From Hyalella azteca (lineage: Eukaryota; Arthropoda; Malacostraca; Amphipoda; Hyalellidae): a stretch of DNA of 64,000 nt. The stretch covers positions 1 to 64,000 of the forward strand of contig NW_025945895.1 in NCBI RefSeq assembly GCF_000764305.2, given 5' to 3'. Of the stretch, positions 32,050 through 46,200 are shown one piece after another (within the stretch, counting starts at the first letter, position 1; every line of letters begins with the position of its first letter). Under the pieces are notes generated by a model. It had not been told where the DNA came from, did not search any database, and saw nothing but the letters and a program-made list of their open reading frames with translations. The position numbers and the translations under genes are program-made.

Positions 32050-33770
32050 TGATCGTAGAATCATTGTAGAATGTTTATTAATTTCAATGGACTCGAGATC
32101 GAATGTATTGTTTTGTACCTCCTCGTGGTGCTGACGCTAGCTTAATGACTTCACGCTCGTTTAATTAAGTTAATACTATATGCCAGACCGTTTCGTTACC
32201 TGTTGCTTCTTACATATGTTGCCTAAATATGTCTTGGTTGGACAGTTTCCATATGGTTTCAATATTAAACAGTTTGTCCGTCCTCGCGCCATTCCCTTTA
32301 GTAATTTTTCTCCACGTTTCACTGTCACAATGGGAATTTTTTTGAAAATTTCTCATGCCTCGATTAATTTTTTCTTGCGAGTTGAGAAATCAGAACAATG
32401 TTAATAACATTTATTGGTGCCAGTTTGCAGTGAGCATCCCTTCAGTCCAGTGGATTGGCGGTATTGGAAATTCTAAATTTAAACTATTTCAAAACTTCAT
32501 GAACTTGGTGGTATTTGCAAATTCCGTGCATTAACGTCATGTTTCACAGAATTTCTCACTACAAGTGCAGGATAGTAATTTGTTAATTTAAACAAAATAT
32601 TAGTAAAATTCGAAAGTTCTCACGCGTTTCTCATTTTTACTCGCTAATATAAATTGGTTTGTGATTAGTCGAAACGCTTTGTTTGTTATGGTTCAAACGT
32701 TTCGCGAGTTTCTTCTGTTTCTTATAGTGAGAGCTGAAATCGTTTAATCGGAAATTTTTGAGAGGAAGTATTTGAGGGTGAAGTTTATACGACCATCATT
32801 ACGTATTTTGTTTTTATGTATATTTTGAGCGATGCGGTGCGCCGCATTTGTGTTGCGCTCTCGCCAGTGGAATAATCTTGTTTTTTGGCGACCGCTCATG
32901 GGTTACCATTGCGTTAGTAATATTCGTCTGACGGCCCTCGTCTGACGATTTGGCTCCTTATTGTTATTCTCCGTTTTTGTTTCCTCGTGATTTTTATGGA
33001 ATTTGTTTCTTTGTTTGGTTGTTCATGAGTTTATGAGCCACTTTTTTCACTACACTTTTTTTTGTTATTTCTTACTAGTTTATGCCACTTTGAGTGTTGT
33101 ATTAATTTCCCGCCTGTATTTAAACACCACTCTCTCTTTCATCTTCATCGTAATTGTATTTATTTATACTATTCATCTTACTGCTAATGATTTTCTATGT
33201 CGCGATATAAATGACAAGTCTTTCTGTTTCACCGCAAGCGTACGAATTGTAATTTGCCGCTACAAAATCGTTTAATATAGCTGTATCACCATTCGCTAAA
33301 TTAATTAATGTTAACTTTGTTTTGCTGCAAGTTCTTGCAAGTCCAGGCATTTATCCAGCAACGTCATCTACTACTCCTTGCGCCTCACGTATTTCAACCT
33401 TTACAAAATGTATTTTTGCATTTCGTTAGTCTGCAAATTCGTAAACGCCTAGACTAGCGGGAGGAAGTTCACATTTCAAAGGAGAGATTATTATTCGTAT
33501 GACGAAGGATTCGCTATTTCTTCGTTATCTCATGGTCTTATTTCATCATTACTCACCGTCCTTCTTCATTTTCATCGAGTTACGTTAATGTATTCATTAG
33601 ATTTATTGTAACATTAAGATTTTCATTTAGTTTATTGTATTCTACAGTAAGTCGTGTGTTAAGTGCCGTGTAATTTTTTAAGAACCTCGTGGTTCTCCAT
33701 TTGCTACAATTAATTTAATTTATTCCTAGAACTCTAATATTCTAATAAAAATGATCTTGTCTTTACCTTT
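32050..33770 (+). other. Gene 1 3' UTR, with poly(A) signal AATAAA at 33744-33749
   Basis: No coding frame of note follows the stop. The first good poly(A) signal in T-rich context is AATAAA at 33744-33749, followed within about 25 bases by a GT-rich stretch (TTTGTGACGTGA) typical of a downstream element. The predicted UTR is about 1.7 kb. A longer UTR using AATAAA near 36559 cannot be excluded. Confidence 0.5.
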
Positions 33771-36700
33771 GTGACGTGATTTTGTATCTCTCTTCATATT
33801 TTACAACAATTAATAATGAGAAAATCTCGAAAAACCTTATTTTTCGAGCAATTCATGTACAAGTTTGTCTATGATCTACTCGATTAAATGTGTCTAACGG
33901 TCTATGACCTACTCTTTTATATATAAATATTAGCAAAAGCGCCATTGTTGAAAGCATCCAATTCATCCTGAATGATTTGTCTGATGCATTCGCAATCAGC
34001 TTTTGTGCTCGTGGTCGTGACGTTTAACGAGCACCCCACCCGCCACTCTCGTAGATTGCATGGGTGATCACGTAGTTATAGTTCAAACTATGAGAGCACG
34101 AATTATAAATATTTATGAAAAGTGATTTTCTCCGATGAAAATTTCGGATATCACTCGTGCGAATTTTCTGTTGGTTTTTCCTTTTGGATTTTTGTTTATG
34201 ACGGACCGAATTTTTATCGTTTGTAAAAGATTGACCGGATCTGCATCTGGAATTATTCAGAACTCTTCAAGCTTAAATTTTGCTGTGTTGAAGTACTTAG
34301 GAAGTGTTCTCAAAAATCCAGTTATGAGCTAAATCAGGTGTATTTTTCAACATTTTTTCGTTATCTGACGCTCTGTCAAGCAAAATGTTTAGGTAATTGT
34401 TTTCCTCGGAAAGATCTTGCGATTGAGACTATAGCTGGAGGCTATCTTCTCAGCAGGGATTTTATGAAAAAATAACTTCTGAAGTTTATTTGCCAGGTGT
34501 TGAGTTAGACTACTTAATGGTCTAGCATGTTCAGTAGTTGTGATAGCTTTAACTCAGCGAATAAGCATTGATAGCTAGATCACAATTATGTCACAAAGTA
34601 TTATAGGACCCATGTCTTTTGCACTTGTCTCTTGCAGGTCTTTGCGTAAAGATCGTCTCGATACGGTTATATATAATTGATTCTCAAAGATGTTCTACAT
34701 TTCGAGTTACTTTGCTACAGTGTCCTTGCCTGCTGTAAATCGATGCTAAGATATTTAAATGTATTTCAAGCTAACGCGTGCCGTATCTAACTCGTTTTCT
34801 GCATTGTCTTGACTGCTTAGCGTTTGAAGTGTTGTCGCAAAACTTTGCACGTTTCCAAGACTTGATGCCTCAGGTTCGGCGAGTGTAAACTAGTCTTAAC
34901 TCGGCTGGCGAGTTTAACATATAGAGGGCATTAGTAGCACACAGTGATAAACGTTACTCACTGTAATCTCGAGATGTGTGCACCGGCACCGCTTGCATTT
35001 GTGGATGAGTAGCACGGAGTAAACTAATTCGTGTTAGTGATGTAACTAAACGAGGGCTGAGCTTACCCACTTTCTTTTCATAATTCTACTGTGCTTGACT
35101 AGGAATAGATGTGCGAGCGAAACGTTGCTAAATAAAGATATTACTATTCGTGTTTTGAATGTTCGCAGACATTTTGCAACACTGCGAGCTTCTCATAGGA
35201 ATGAGTGTTTACTTCTTAGAAAGTCGCCGGATTCTTCTTGTATTGGTCTGTATATTTCTGTACAAATTTTGAGCTGTTCGTTGTAGTAGTGGCCAATGTA
35301 CAAATAAGTACTGCCTCTCAATGGTTGAAATGTGTCGACCATAGCCTCCAAAAGAACGTCTTATGTTTTTTCTTAATTTCGTAGCGGGCGCTTGTAATTT
35401 GCTATTATTTCAGCTTACTACGGAATCTTCCAACTATTTAATGTTTAGCTAAAGGAATAGTAGTTGGTCTTGAGAGATATTTTCTCCAATCTTTACTCGT
35501 GTATCTGTACAGCCATTTGTGAAGTGTAAAGAGCGGCTTGTGTACATTGTTGTGTATAAATGATTCCCTTGCTTAGTCCGTACAGTCGCTGCATAAAATA
35601 TTACTCTTGGGTTCTTCCTTTGGTTTTCTTGATGTAGTTTTCGAGAGAACTTACGTACGTGAAGTGCGTGCTGTTTTGTGATTTTCTAGTCCATTGTTCG
35701 AAAAGAGATTGAGTGAACGGATTATTTGCTATATTTTAACAAATATCTGAAGATTTTCTGCGCGTTGATGATAAATATTGCCTTCAATTATTTTAATTTT
35801 TTAACCATTCGATGGTTTCACATTGTTTCTGGTATCTTGGGCGGTCGTTCAAGGGTAATGATTTATGTTTGTAAGCGCTGCATTTTTTAAAATGAATTTT
35901 TCATCTGCGTTTACTCGATAGGGATGGCAATTTATTTGTTTAGTTCTCACTTTGATGTTATTGTGGCTCTCTTTCGCATCGGTTTCTTTTTGTACCGCGC
36001 TTGCCGCAGTAGTCTTTCGATTTTCCTGGGCTGATAATCATATATTCTCGGATTGCGCAGATTCTTACGACGTAATGTTTTTCTTTTCAATCAATATCGT
36101 ATGCTTATTTTAACAGTCGGCTGTATCCATGCATTTCATTTTCTAAGCGAGAGATGGAGTTTTGGGTTCTCAGTGCTAAATATTACTGATCAAGTAGCAA
36201 ATTACCTGTTCAGCCACTCCCGCTTCTGTTTTAGAACTACCTGAGTATTAGCTTACTTGATTTATATATTACTGGAGTGATATAGCGTTGCTCTCGCCGT
36301 TTCACGAGGATTTCATGTTTTAGTAGGTACCGTAGCGAATACTATTTCAGAGCGGCTGGACATGTTTCATAATAAAGGGAATTACTTGGTGTTCATGAAA
36401 GAGCGCGTTGTGAGCTTGCGGAGAAAACTCGTGATAGTCTTCAAGGCGTATATCCATCTTATTTATTATAGATTGAGAACCTCTGAATTTTGAAGGCTAA
36501 TCTCAAGATTTATCGCCAGCGAGTAGGACGGCGTCGTCTACAGTGCAGTTTTGTCTTTTAATAAATTATTCAAATCAAATTAACACTCTTGATCTGTTAC
36601 CTAAAAGTTGGCTTTTCTTCAGATAATAGCTACATTATGTGGTGATGCATGGCAGCCTGCGCTGGTTCAGCAATTCTCAGGCACGTAAACATGATGCAAT

Positions 36701-36830
36701 TTTACCGTTTATATAAGAACTCGTCGAAATTATAGCAAATTACGATTATACATTTGATGATTTGTAGTCTTTTCAGTATCAGAGCTGCTCATAGCGAATG
36801 CGATACGAAAACATATACGATATAAAAAAG
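33771..36830. other. Convergent intergenic region, no gene recognised
   Basis: About 3 kb of AT-rich unique-looking DNA between the two 3' ends. Only short open frames with no domain signature are present on either strand. It may be partly extended 3' UTR of either gene. I found no tRNA-like or recognisable transposon sequence here. Confidence 0.5.
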
Positions 36831-36833
36831 CAT

Positions 36834-36856
36834 GAAGTTAACACTTCATGTTTATT
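36834..36856 (-). terminator. Poly(A) signal of gene 2 next to a small inverted repeat
   Basis: On the minus strand AATAAA reads at 36856-36851, about 300 bases past the gene 2 stop. Immediately beyond it is the inverted repeat ATGAAGT-TA-ACACTTCAT. The position fits the 3' end of gene 2; the hairpin's role is unknown. Confidence 0.4.
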
Positions 36857-37159
36857 CTACTCTACCGATACAACTGTCACAAATTTAACAAAAATTACAT
36901 AATAATGAGATTGCAAAAAAATAAATTGAAACAATCTATTCGTAGTTAAATCAGCGGGAGACTCCCACACGCATAGTTGCTAAATTGCCGGCAATTTCCT
37001 ATAAATTTTAACAGTATGCTAAGTCTAGGGAAATTTTCACAAATGAACTTCAAGCCGGCATTGATATTGTTAATATTTCCTAATTATATTATATTCCTTC
37101 ACACACAAATTCAATTAATGAATTCTTTAAACGCTCTCATTTAAATCGCAAATTTGAAG

Positions 37160-37293
37160 TCAGTTAGAATGGAGGGCAAGTCGTTCGAGTACGTTAATGT
37201 CAGCGAGAACCATCTGCATCAGCTGTCTGCTCGAGGCGTCCGTTGCAGGGTCATTCTCCAGGTCATCTGTGATGCCCATTTCTTCCTCGAGCT
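37160..37293 (-). CDS. MBD-R2: Gene 2, terminal exon
   Basis: Acceptor CATCAG|AGCT starts 134 nt ending in TGA at 37162-37160. It encodes LEEEMGITDDLENDPATDAS then an amphipathic helix ending LERLALHSN. Phases agree with the previous exon. Confidence 0.83.
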
Positions 37294-40200
37294 CTGATGA
37301 ATCACAGAGAATGTATTAAAATTTGTCGATAACATGTAAGCAGCTCTTGAAGCAGACAAATAAAATCAACCAAAATACTTGAAAATGCTCAAGGATCTAG
37401 AAAAGAAATGTGATGAATTATCATGACTCGATAGAATGTTCATTGCAATCTGAAAGAAAGTCGATAAATTGAGTTTTACAGTGACAGACATGGAATTGAC
37501 ACTCCACATTTCTTCATAAGGGTAGCATATACATTTCCTTCGTGTCCACATGAACCCCAATTTCTCCAAACTCTGTGTAACTTTTTTCTACGAATTTTCA
37601 ATTGCATTTAAAAAAATGTTCCTTGCATTGAATGTATGAAATAAATATATATATTTTTGTTCAAGTTACATGAAGTATTTTCTGTAAATCATTAGGAATA
37701 AATAAAGTTTATCTTATGATGCCACGTCTGTATCGATAAGATCTCAAAAAAGGCCAGTTTTTAGATCGCCTGTGAATAAGTCACGAAAAGTACACGAGTC
37801 ATCGACAGGCCGAAAATATTAAACTATTCTTATGTTTGCAGCCGAAACTTACTTGAAATTTCTGCCTCAATAGCGTCGTAGGCTCGTTCCAGCGTGTCTT
37901 GCACCGCTTGTACGTGACTTAGTAAATTTAGTTTACACTTCACAGGTTCAATGCGCTCAGCTTCAGGGAATGAGACGTTGGAGCCTGAACAAAAAAAAGT
38001 TTCACATCTTAGCAAAAGTGAAAATGTTAAAACAAGAATTAGTTCCGTCTAAATTAAATTCTTCGAAACCCATAAACACCAATAATAAAATAAATTATAC
38101 CAAGCAGCTAAAATTGGATGGCTACATGTTATTATAGTAAAACTTGGCCTCGGTCAATCATTACATACTTGTGCTTTGTGCTGTTTGGTTCGCAGATAAG
38201 GTTGGGAGGACGAAATGGTCCAGCGAAGGTGCGTTGTTTCCCAGTAAAATTTCGTTCAAATCCAACGCCAAGTCTGACGTGTCCAAGTCAGCATTGTCAC
38301 CTAAATCCAAAGCGTCATTTCCGTCAGGTGTTGATCCTGAATTTTCAGCCGTGTAACCGACTTCATTATTCACAGGTGATGGATAAATGGTTGTAATATC
38401 ATTTATATTCGTAATGGATGAGGGTGCTGTCGAGAGGGATGTAGGCGCATGCGGGAAAGATGCAGATACAGCTAGAAGGCAGGTAGGTACGTCTGGTAGG
38501 GCTGCATCATGAAGACCAGCGATTACATTCGAAAGGGAGGCGGGTACATCCATGAGGGAAGTGGCAGCTTCCGGCATGGAAGTAGTTGCCTCCGGCACGG
38601 CAGTGGTTGCTTCCGACACGGAAGTGGTTGCTTCCGACACGGAAGTGGGTGCCTCCGACACGGAAGTGGTTGCTTCCGACACGGAAGTGGTTGATTCCGA
38701 CACGGAAGTAGTTGCTTCCGACACGGAAGTAGTTGCTTCCGACACGGAAGTGGTTGCTTCCGACACGGAAGTGGTTGCTTCCGACACGGAAGTGGTCCGA
38801 CACGGAAGTGGTTGCTTCCGACACGGAAGTGGTTGATTCCGACACGGAAGTAGTTGCTTCCGACACGGAAGTGGTTGCTTCCGACACGGAAGTGGTTGCT
38901 TCCGACACGGAAGTGGTTGCTTCCGACAAGGAAGTGGTTGCTTCCGACACGAAAGTGGTTGCTTTCGGCACGGAAGTGGATGCTTCCGGCATGGAAGTGG
39001 TTGTTTCCAGCACGGAAGTGTTTGCCTCCAACATGGACGTGTTTGCCGCAAGCACCGAAGTAGATGCTTCTGGTACGGAAGTGTTTACTTCCGAAATGGA
39101 AACGGTTGCTTCCGGTGCGGAAGTGTTTGCTTCCGGTACGAAAATGGTTGCCTCCGGTACGGAAATGATTGCTTCTGGTGCGAAAGTGTTTGCTTCCGGT
39201 GCGGAAGTGCTTACTTCCGGCGCGGAAGTGGGTGCATCCGACACAAAAATGGAGGCATCCGGCACGGAAGTGGGAACATCGAGGGTGGAAGTGGTTGTTT
39301 CCGGTACGGAAGTGGGAGATTCTATCAATCGTGATTCTTGAACACCATCCCCAAAGGACGTAGCTGCAGTGTTGGATCCTTGGCTTTCACTTGTTTGAAG
39401 TTGAACATGACCTGAAATTGAATTGCGGACGCTAACTACTTCGATTTTATACATTGAAGATTCGGATGGCACTGCAAAGCCTACTTCACCACTTGATGAA
39501 GTATTTTCATTATTTGTAGTCAACTCGTCCGGTAAAATAGAAGTTGTTGTCGTCTGAGCGAAGTCCATTACTTGATCACTGACAGCGCCATCACGATTCG
39601 TTGGCGTTTGTGTGGAAATAGACGTGCCTGTTTGATCGCCAGGGAAAAGAACATCGAGGTTATAATTTTTCTCAGTGGGAAGAACATCTGGTTTGTCCTT
39701 ATTCAGGTTTCCCACTAAAAGTGACGATTCCTTAGATTTTTCAGAAGTGGAAATACTCAGTTGAAGATCGAAATTAGAATCATTCTTATTGTCAACACTG
39801 CATTCCCCTGTTGTTTCAGAGCCACTATTCAGGTCTTGATTAGCGTTTGAACCAAGATGAGCACTAGAAAAGTCGGAATGCTGGCCACTAACAGTTATTT
39901 CCTTCGTGGCTTTAGTTTCAATGCTGCCGTGTGCAATCGTTGTATTGTCAATATCTTCTCGACGGAAATGAGAATTTTGCTGAACACACGAATCGTCCCC
40001 GTGCTCAGTATCATACACGTGACTTGCAAATTCGTCGCCATCCTTAGATTCCCCAACAAATATTTTGCTTGATTTTAAAATCAAGTTTTCGATGTGGTCA
40101 TTGTTCGTGCCCGAATCCTCTGAATTTTCGGCCTCTCGCAAACAATGTGCGGTTTTCTCACTATTATCAGCCCGAGTTTCATTTGTAGCATCCAGAGAAG

Positions 40201-43200
40201 GACAAGATTCAGGAGGAACAGACATAGCTGCAGCACCGACTTCATCTGACATTGAAGCAAGACTATTAGATTCCAAACCAGTTACAGGCAATGTTGCAAT
40301 CGTATGCGTTGACACTCCCAAAATAGATGAGCTTACTGAAACTATGGTTGCGGCAGTAATTGGTGTGGCTAAAGATGAAACTTGCTGTGTAGAAAGTGAT
40401 AATGAATGATTCGAAGTAATTGCGGGGCCAATGGCTTCCGACACCATTGGCAATGAATTAATGTCGATGGTAGCCCCAAGATCCTTTAGAATTGAATTAT
40501 TAGCCAGGTTATTTGAGGAAGCTACATGGGCCATAGTGTCCATGCTAGTTCCATTCGAAAAGGGTAATGGAACCAAGGAGTGTACAGAAGGTAGGCACTG
40601 TGATACTTGAAACTGAAGTGCAGACATGCTTGAAGTGCAGGAAGAAGGTAACATTGAAAGATCAGCAGTAATGCCGGTAGACACATTGTAAGGTCCCGAA
40701 CTAGCAACTGTGCATTGCAAAATATTCGAGAGGTGAGACGGAAGATCCAGAGGACTGCTGACCAATGAAACTGTATCCAACATTGAAGAAGTGACACTCG
40801 AGGCAAAAACAGGAGCTAGGAAGTTTTCATTACCAGAGGGCCCCATATTGTCCTGACCTTCGAAAGGGCTGTCAACTATCAAAGAAGATTGCAACGAAAC
40901 AGCAAGTTGCTGCACTTGAGGTTGCATAAAGTTGGTCATGTTATTTACAGTAACATCTTCTGATGATACGAATGGGGAAGCAGCCACAGGCGCCGAAGGT
41001 ACAGAAGTAAGAGACAATGACATATCTTCAAAGTGTGATGGCACCGACACTTGGTGTGAAGGATTGAGTAAAGGAGCAGGATCCATGATACACGAAGAGT
41101 TCGGCATAAGGGACGACACTTCCTCGAAAACAGTGTTAGTTTGCATCAGGATTTTGTCAGCAGGCATGAGAGGCTCCATGTCGATTATGTCGCGGATGAG
41201 AGCTGCATCATCTTGAGTTAGGGAAGTCGATGATGGTAATGTTGAGTGTGAAAACAACGTCCCTGGTATTTGAGGCAAATAAGATTGAAAGGCGGTGACA
41301 GGTATCAGAGGAAACGTTGATGGCAACAATGGCAGTATGGACGGTATAGAGCCAGGCGGCCTGGGATCAGCCCACTTCTTATGCCACATCACAAGCTTCG
41401 GATGATCCGGTTTCCTACAACAAAATCAAGATAATGCACTACGAACCAGATCTACCTCTTACTGGCCATATGTCAAGGTCATATTATTCATTCATATTGT
41501 GATGCAATACGTTATACTCATTTTGTAGCAAGTGTAATAAAAACGTGCAAGAGATCCTAACTTGGCGATGGCAAGTGTGACGTTTAGAGCATGCAGAACA
41601 CGTCGCTGCTGGAGCAGACAGGCAGAAAGTTCATGGCCACGCTGTATGGCCATCTCCAGTCTCTTGCTCCGTCCATCGTCGTCAGAAGAAAACGAAAACC
41701 TGACCGAAATATAAACTATTTAGGTGGATGAAACAGCAGAGAAAATGATTCCGTAACTGAAGTGGACTTGTAGACCAACAGTCTCTTTATTTGAATGTAA
41801 AAGAAATTAATAGAAAACAAAAACCAGCCACAAGTATAGAAAAATTTAAGAGGAGGTTAAAGACTTACAGTGCAGAGTTCATGATTTAGCAAATGAAATG
41901 GACCGGTGGACGCACGGTCTTTTTATTTAAATTAAAGGGAAATAACGCGTGAATCAGTTAACACTAGCTAGCTTAAAGATAATTTAAATGTAAAAATATT
42001 ACTGCTATGCTGACCCAAAAGAACTATAAAGCTAATTATGACACGGACCGTATTCATATAGTATCGAGATAAGTTCATTAAAAAACGTATTTCGGGACTC
42101 GTAAATAATAAATATTTCCTATGATATTCATCTACAGAACTAATAACAACATTATAATACAAAACATTTATCTTAAAAGCAAAGAAAACACCAAGCAAAT
42201 TCACCATATCGATATTGAAAACGTTTCGGAGTCCAGCTCCATCATCAGTTCGAAAAACTAAAAATTAATAAAATCATATTATTATACCAAAATTCTAAGA
42301 CAGACATAAAACCTTAACAAAACCTAACATTACGGTATATCGAAAAAAAAAAACAGAACTCGATTGGAACAACTTAGTCCTAGGGTTCACGAAAAGAATA
42401 TAAAAGCCTAGCGATTCACTATTACTAGATTATATGCACTAAACGCATTATTAGTGTTTTCTTTGCTTTTAAATTCCTTGTGAACTTGCGATATAAGCAG
42501 ACTGAAAATATAAAAAACATTAATCTTGTGCTAGGAATTGAACGTGTCTTACTTGGGTATTGTTCCGTCCTTAAGAGGTAGAGTCTGCTAGATTTATAGG
42601 ACATAAAACTAGTAGATCTATTGATAGTGCTGTGCACTGTGCAATCAGCTACCTATCTGATATGTGACTTCAATGTTTAGGAGATCTGCATTCCTGAACT
42701 GTTTTTGTATGTTGAAGCCAGTTAAATGGTCAATATTTAGCTCATTACCTTGCTCCATACAAACTTTACAAAGCTAATGAATAGACTTATCACTAATTGT
42801 TTTCCCGAAAATCCCTAAATGGTGAACACCACCTTGGCCTGTTGGCCATTATTGAAGGCAATAAGAGCCCTTATTAGCCATCCATTATGATCCATATACT
42901 GTTATTGTTAGTAGGCTAATTGCAACATAAAAAATAACACCTCACAAATACAAAAAAGCTGAAAAAATCAAAAAAATCAAAAAAATCAAAAAAATCATGA
43001 AAAAATCAAAAAAATCATTGATTTTTGATTTTTTTGATTTTTTTAAAAAAATAAAAAAAAATCGCCAACCCTGCTAGGGATTGAACGTGTCTTACTTGGG
43101 TATTGTTCCGTCCTTAAGCCAATTGCGGATCTGATGGTCGAAGCGATGACTGCTACGTACACGCACGGGGTTTGTACACATGGAGCACACATACTTCTCG

Positions 43201-46200
43201 GGCACTGCTTCTTTGCCTGATCAAAATAAATCAGTCAAAATCCCACTAACATAAGAAATCATTCACTAGTTTTTTTACATGATTATTTACAGCAGATGAA
43301 ATAAGGTAATCAGAATAAGAAAATAGAATATGACCTAAAATAGGGAGGGCCATTAATTATAAACTTCCCCAGCCTCCCAGAGGTAATGTTAGCAGTGATG
43401 GGAAACTTATTTATCATATGGCCCGTCTAGTAAATTATAGCAGTAGAGGTTAATGACAGGCTAAATCAAACGATCTTTCAGGAAATCTCGAGTTTTTTTT
43501 AAAGATTCAGTCTACTACTTAGCTTAAGCTTAATTCTAATAATGAACCCCCAAAACTGGATCATGAAAATTTGTTACGGGATAATAACTTCTTTGAGAGA
43601 GTAGAATGATTTTATCAATGAATCCCCACAGCACCTTTGGTATAGAAACGAAAAATGAAAGAATCACCAATGGAATAGCACTGTGCATGTTGCCAGCACA
43701 TGCACAACAATGAAAGACTCACCAATGGAATAGCACTGTGCATGTTGCCAGCACATGCACAACAATGAAAGACTCACCAATAGAATAGCACTGTGCATGT
43801 TGCCAGCACATGCAAACATCACATTGGAGCATGAGCCCATCCTCCTCGGAGGAACCACAGCAGCAGTTGATGATGTGGCGATGGCCAAATTCATCGTCAT
43901 CCTTGTCGTCCTCATGCGCGTCGTCCGTGGCTTCTGCCTCGCTCGTATCATCGTCCGCACTGGCGACCGTTTCAGTGTCTGAAATTGCAAGAATATAATT
44001 GAAAAAGGCGTTGTGATATTTCTACATCATGAACTTGAATGCATAAAAAGTTCTGTTTTATGAATTTGAATGCATATAAAGTCCAGCGTTTTGAATGTGA
44101 ATACAGAAAAAATCCCGCAATGTAAATATGAATGTAGGAAAAGTTCTGCATAATGAGTCTGAATGCATGAGAAGTTCTGCATTTTGAATAGACCGAAATT
44201 TCGATGATATTTATAGGAATTCTCTCCAAGTGTTTACTGACAGAGAAAAAATTAATAACCGAGTATGTAAAAATGCTAGTGGTAATATAGGAATATCAAC
44301 TATTGGGCTACATTGTGGGCTAGACATACAAAAAACCTGAAAAATATGTAAGTGCACAACCACACGGCGAAAATTTGTATACGAGGCATGCATTGGAAAA
44401 ATGCAGTTTCAATGCTGACCCATGTTCTGAAGTTTGTTTGACACCAAGACGGAACGTTTTTTTCCAGTAGGCACCGAAGGGAAGCCCACGAAGTCGCTCT
44501 CTTCATCACTGTCGGTCTGCAGCACTGTGCGGGTTAAACAATTGTCAGTCAAATGTCAATGCAAATGTTCCTATTCAAAGTGGCAATTTTCGCGAATTAA
44601 GAAATTAACTTTCAGTATCTAATATAATCATGGAATGTAGAGCAAACTATCGGGTAGATGTTCTAAAATTGTAGCTTAATTTGTATAAGCCATGTAACAC
44701 TTTGGTAGGCAAACGTACAGATGTTGTCATTAGCAGTGGACGCAGCGTCGCCTGTCGTGGAGTCTTGATCAGCCGTCCAGTCGGAGTTGTGGGCTGGATC
44801 TGGACGACGCAAGTCCACGGAATCGGTGTCTACAGAGTCAGAATCGTCCATGACGTTCACAACAGCTGTGGACTGAGCAAACCTTAAGTCGTTTAAGAGG
44901 CAGGCCGATAAGAACAAAGGGGAGTAGGCCGAAAAAAAATCATTCAAAAGTCTTATCTGAAACCAATTCTTATGCTCAAAATTCTAGAATTTTTCAATTG
45001 AACATTTTCACCAATTATGCTTGAAATTTTCAGAACAGTGAAAAATCTATTTATGCATTCCAATAATCTAATTGTGAAATTTATTATGTTGATGGCGAAC
45101 CTTGCGACGGTTGTAGTCCTTGGAAGGCTCCAGCCGCCGGCGCTTGCCCTCAGGAACGGCTCCAAGACTGTGGCGTTTGCGACGTCGATCCTGTTTTGCA
45201 AATTTAATTTCATACTCATTAATGTCAAAATTAGTTTTCAACACGAAATAACGAAATCGTTAATAATTTAGACGCAAAGATATTTTGAAAAATATTCGGT
45301 TTAAAATAAACTGATGCACAAAGCCCCTCATCCTAAGTGCTTAAATATAACACGGTAAAAATAAGTATTCAATCTTAAAAGACACAAGATATATAGGTAT
45401 ATCAGGCAAAGAAATATTAGAATTAGCTCAATTAATTTCGGGTTTGGCATCAATGACACACAAGTGGAATACATACACCAGCTCCTCTCTTGTCGGCCTC
45501 CAGGAGTCCCTCCACAGTTCTGGCATAGGCGAGGTCAGCCACATTAGGAGCGGAGGACCCAAGGCGATAACTTGACTCTGGATGGTAGTGCTTGATATGC
45601 ATCTAAGAAAATATAATATTAGACAAATCGTATTATACAATTAGTTTAATATCTTTTACTAAAGCCAGCAATTTCGGATGGGCGGGCTAGAATAGGTATC
45701 AGAAGGCAGGAAAAGACATTGTAAAAATAAAAGACATAAAGCTTGATGCTACATAACCTGACAGTGCAGTAAGTCAATAGAACCACAATGAAAGCAAATA
45801 TTGTCTTTGTAAATTACCTACGATGCGTGGCGTTAGCCTAGCAACCTAATGTCGCTAACACGAAGAATGCCATGCTTAAGTTCCAAAGTTTCCTAAATTC
45901 CAAAGTTCCAAAAGTTTCCTAGTTCCCTAGTTAACATTGTGTCCACCACTGGCAATTGTTGCTTGGGTCAATTCATATGGCAGCCTTCATGAGCTTTAGG
46001 GGCTTCTTCTGAATTAGTTTAGATCTGTTAGATCTTTAGATTTCAATATCTTCTGAATTTAGTTTAGAATATTTTAAATATCTTTCACTAAACAGAAAAA
46101 GATGAAACAACTACAGTAGCTAAGAAGGGAATATTTGGCCGCGCAACACCAGTATAGCAGGAATGTTAGGTTATTTAATAAGTACTTACCTGCAAAAGAT

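Noticed and set aside
38507..38790. The frame reading DHFRVGSNHFRVGSN as the true C-terminal part of the 3.2-kb exon
   Set aside because: It arises only after the 5-bp deletion, ends at a stop, and gives the wrong phase at the 3' donor, whereas the TTSVSEA frame stays open on both sides.
38509..39341. Plus-strand open frames over the minisatellite (VVASDTE repeats)
   Set aside because: Any 21-bp repeat without stops is open in several frames. The minus strand has splice and domain context; the plus strand has none.
42958..43066. CRISPR-like array of AAAAAATC units
   Set aside because: Simple A/T tandem repeat with no spacers, in a eukaryotic intron.
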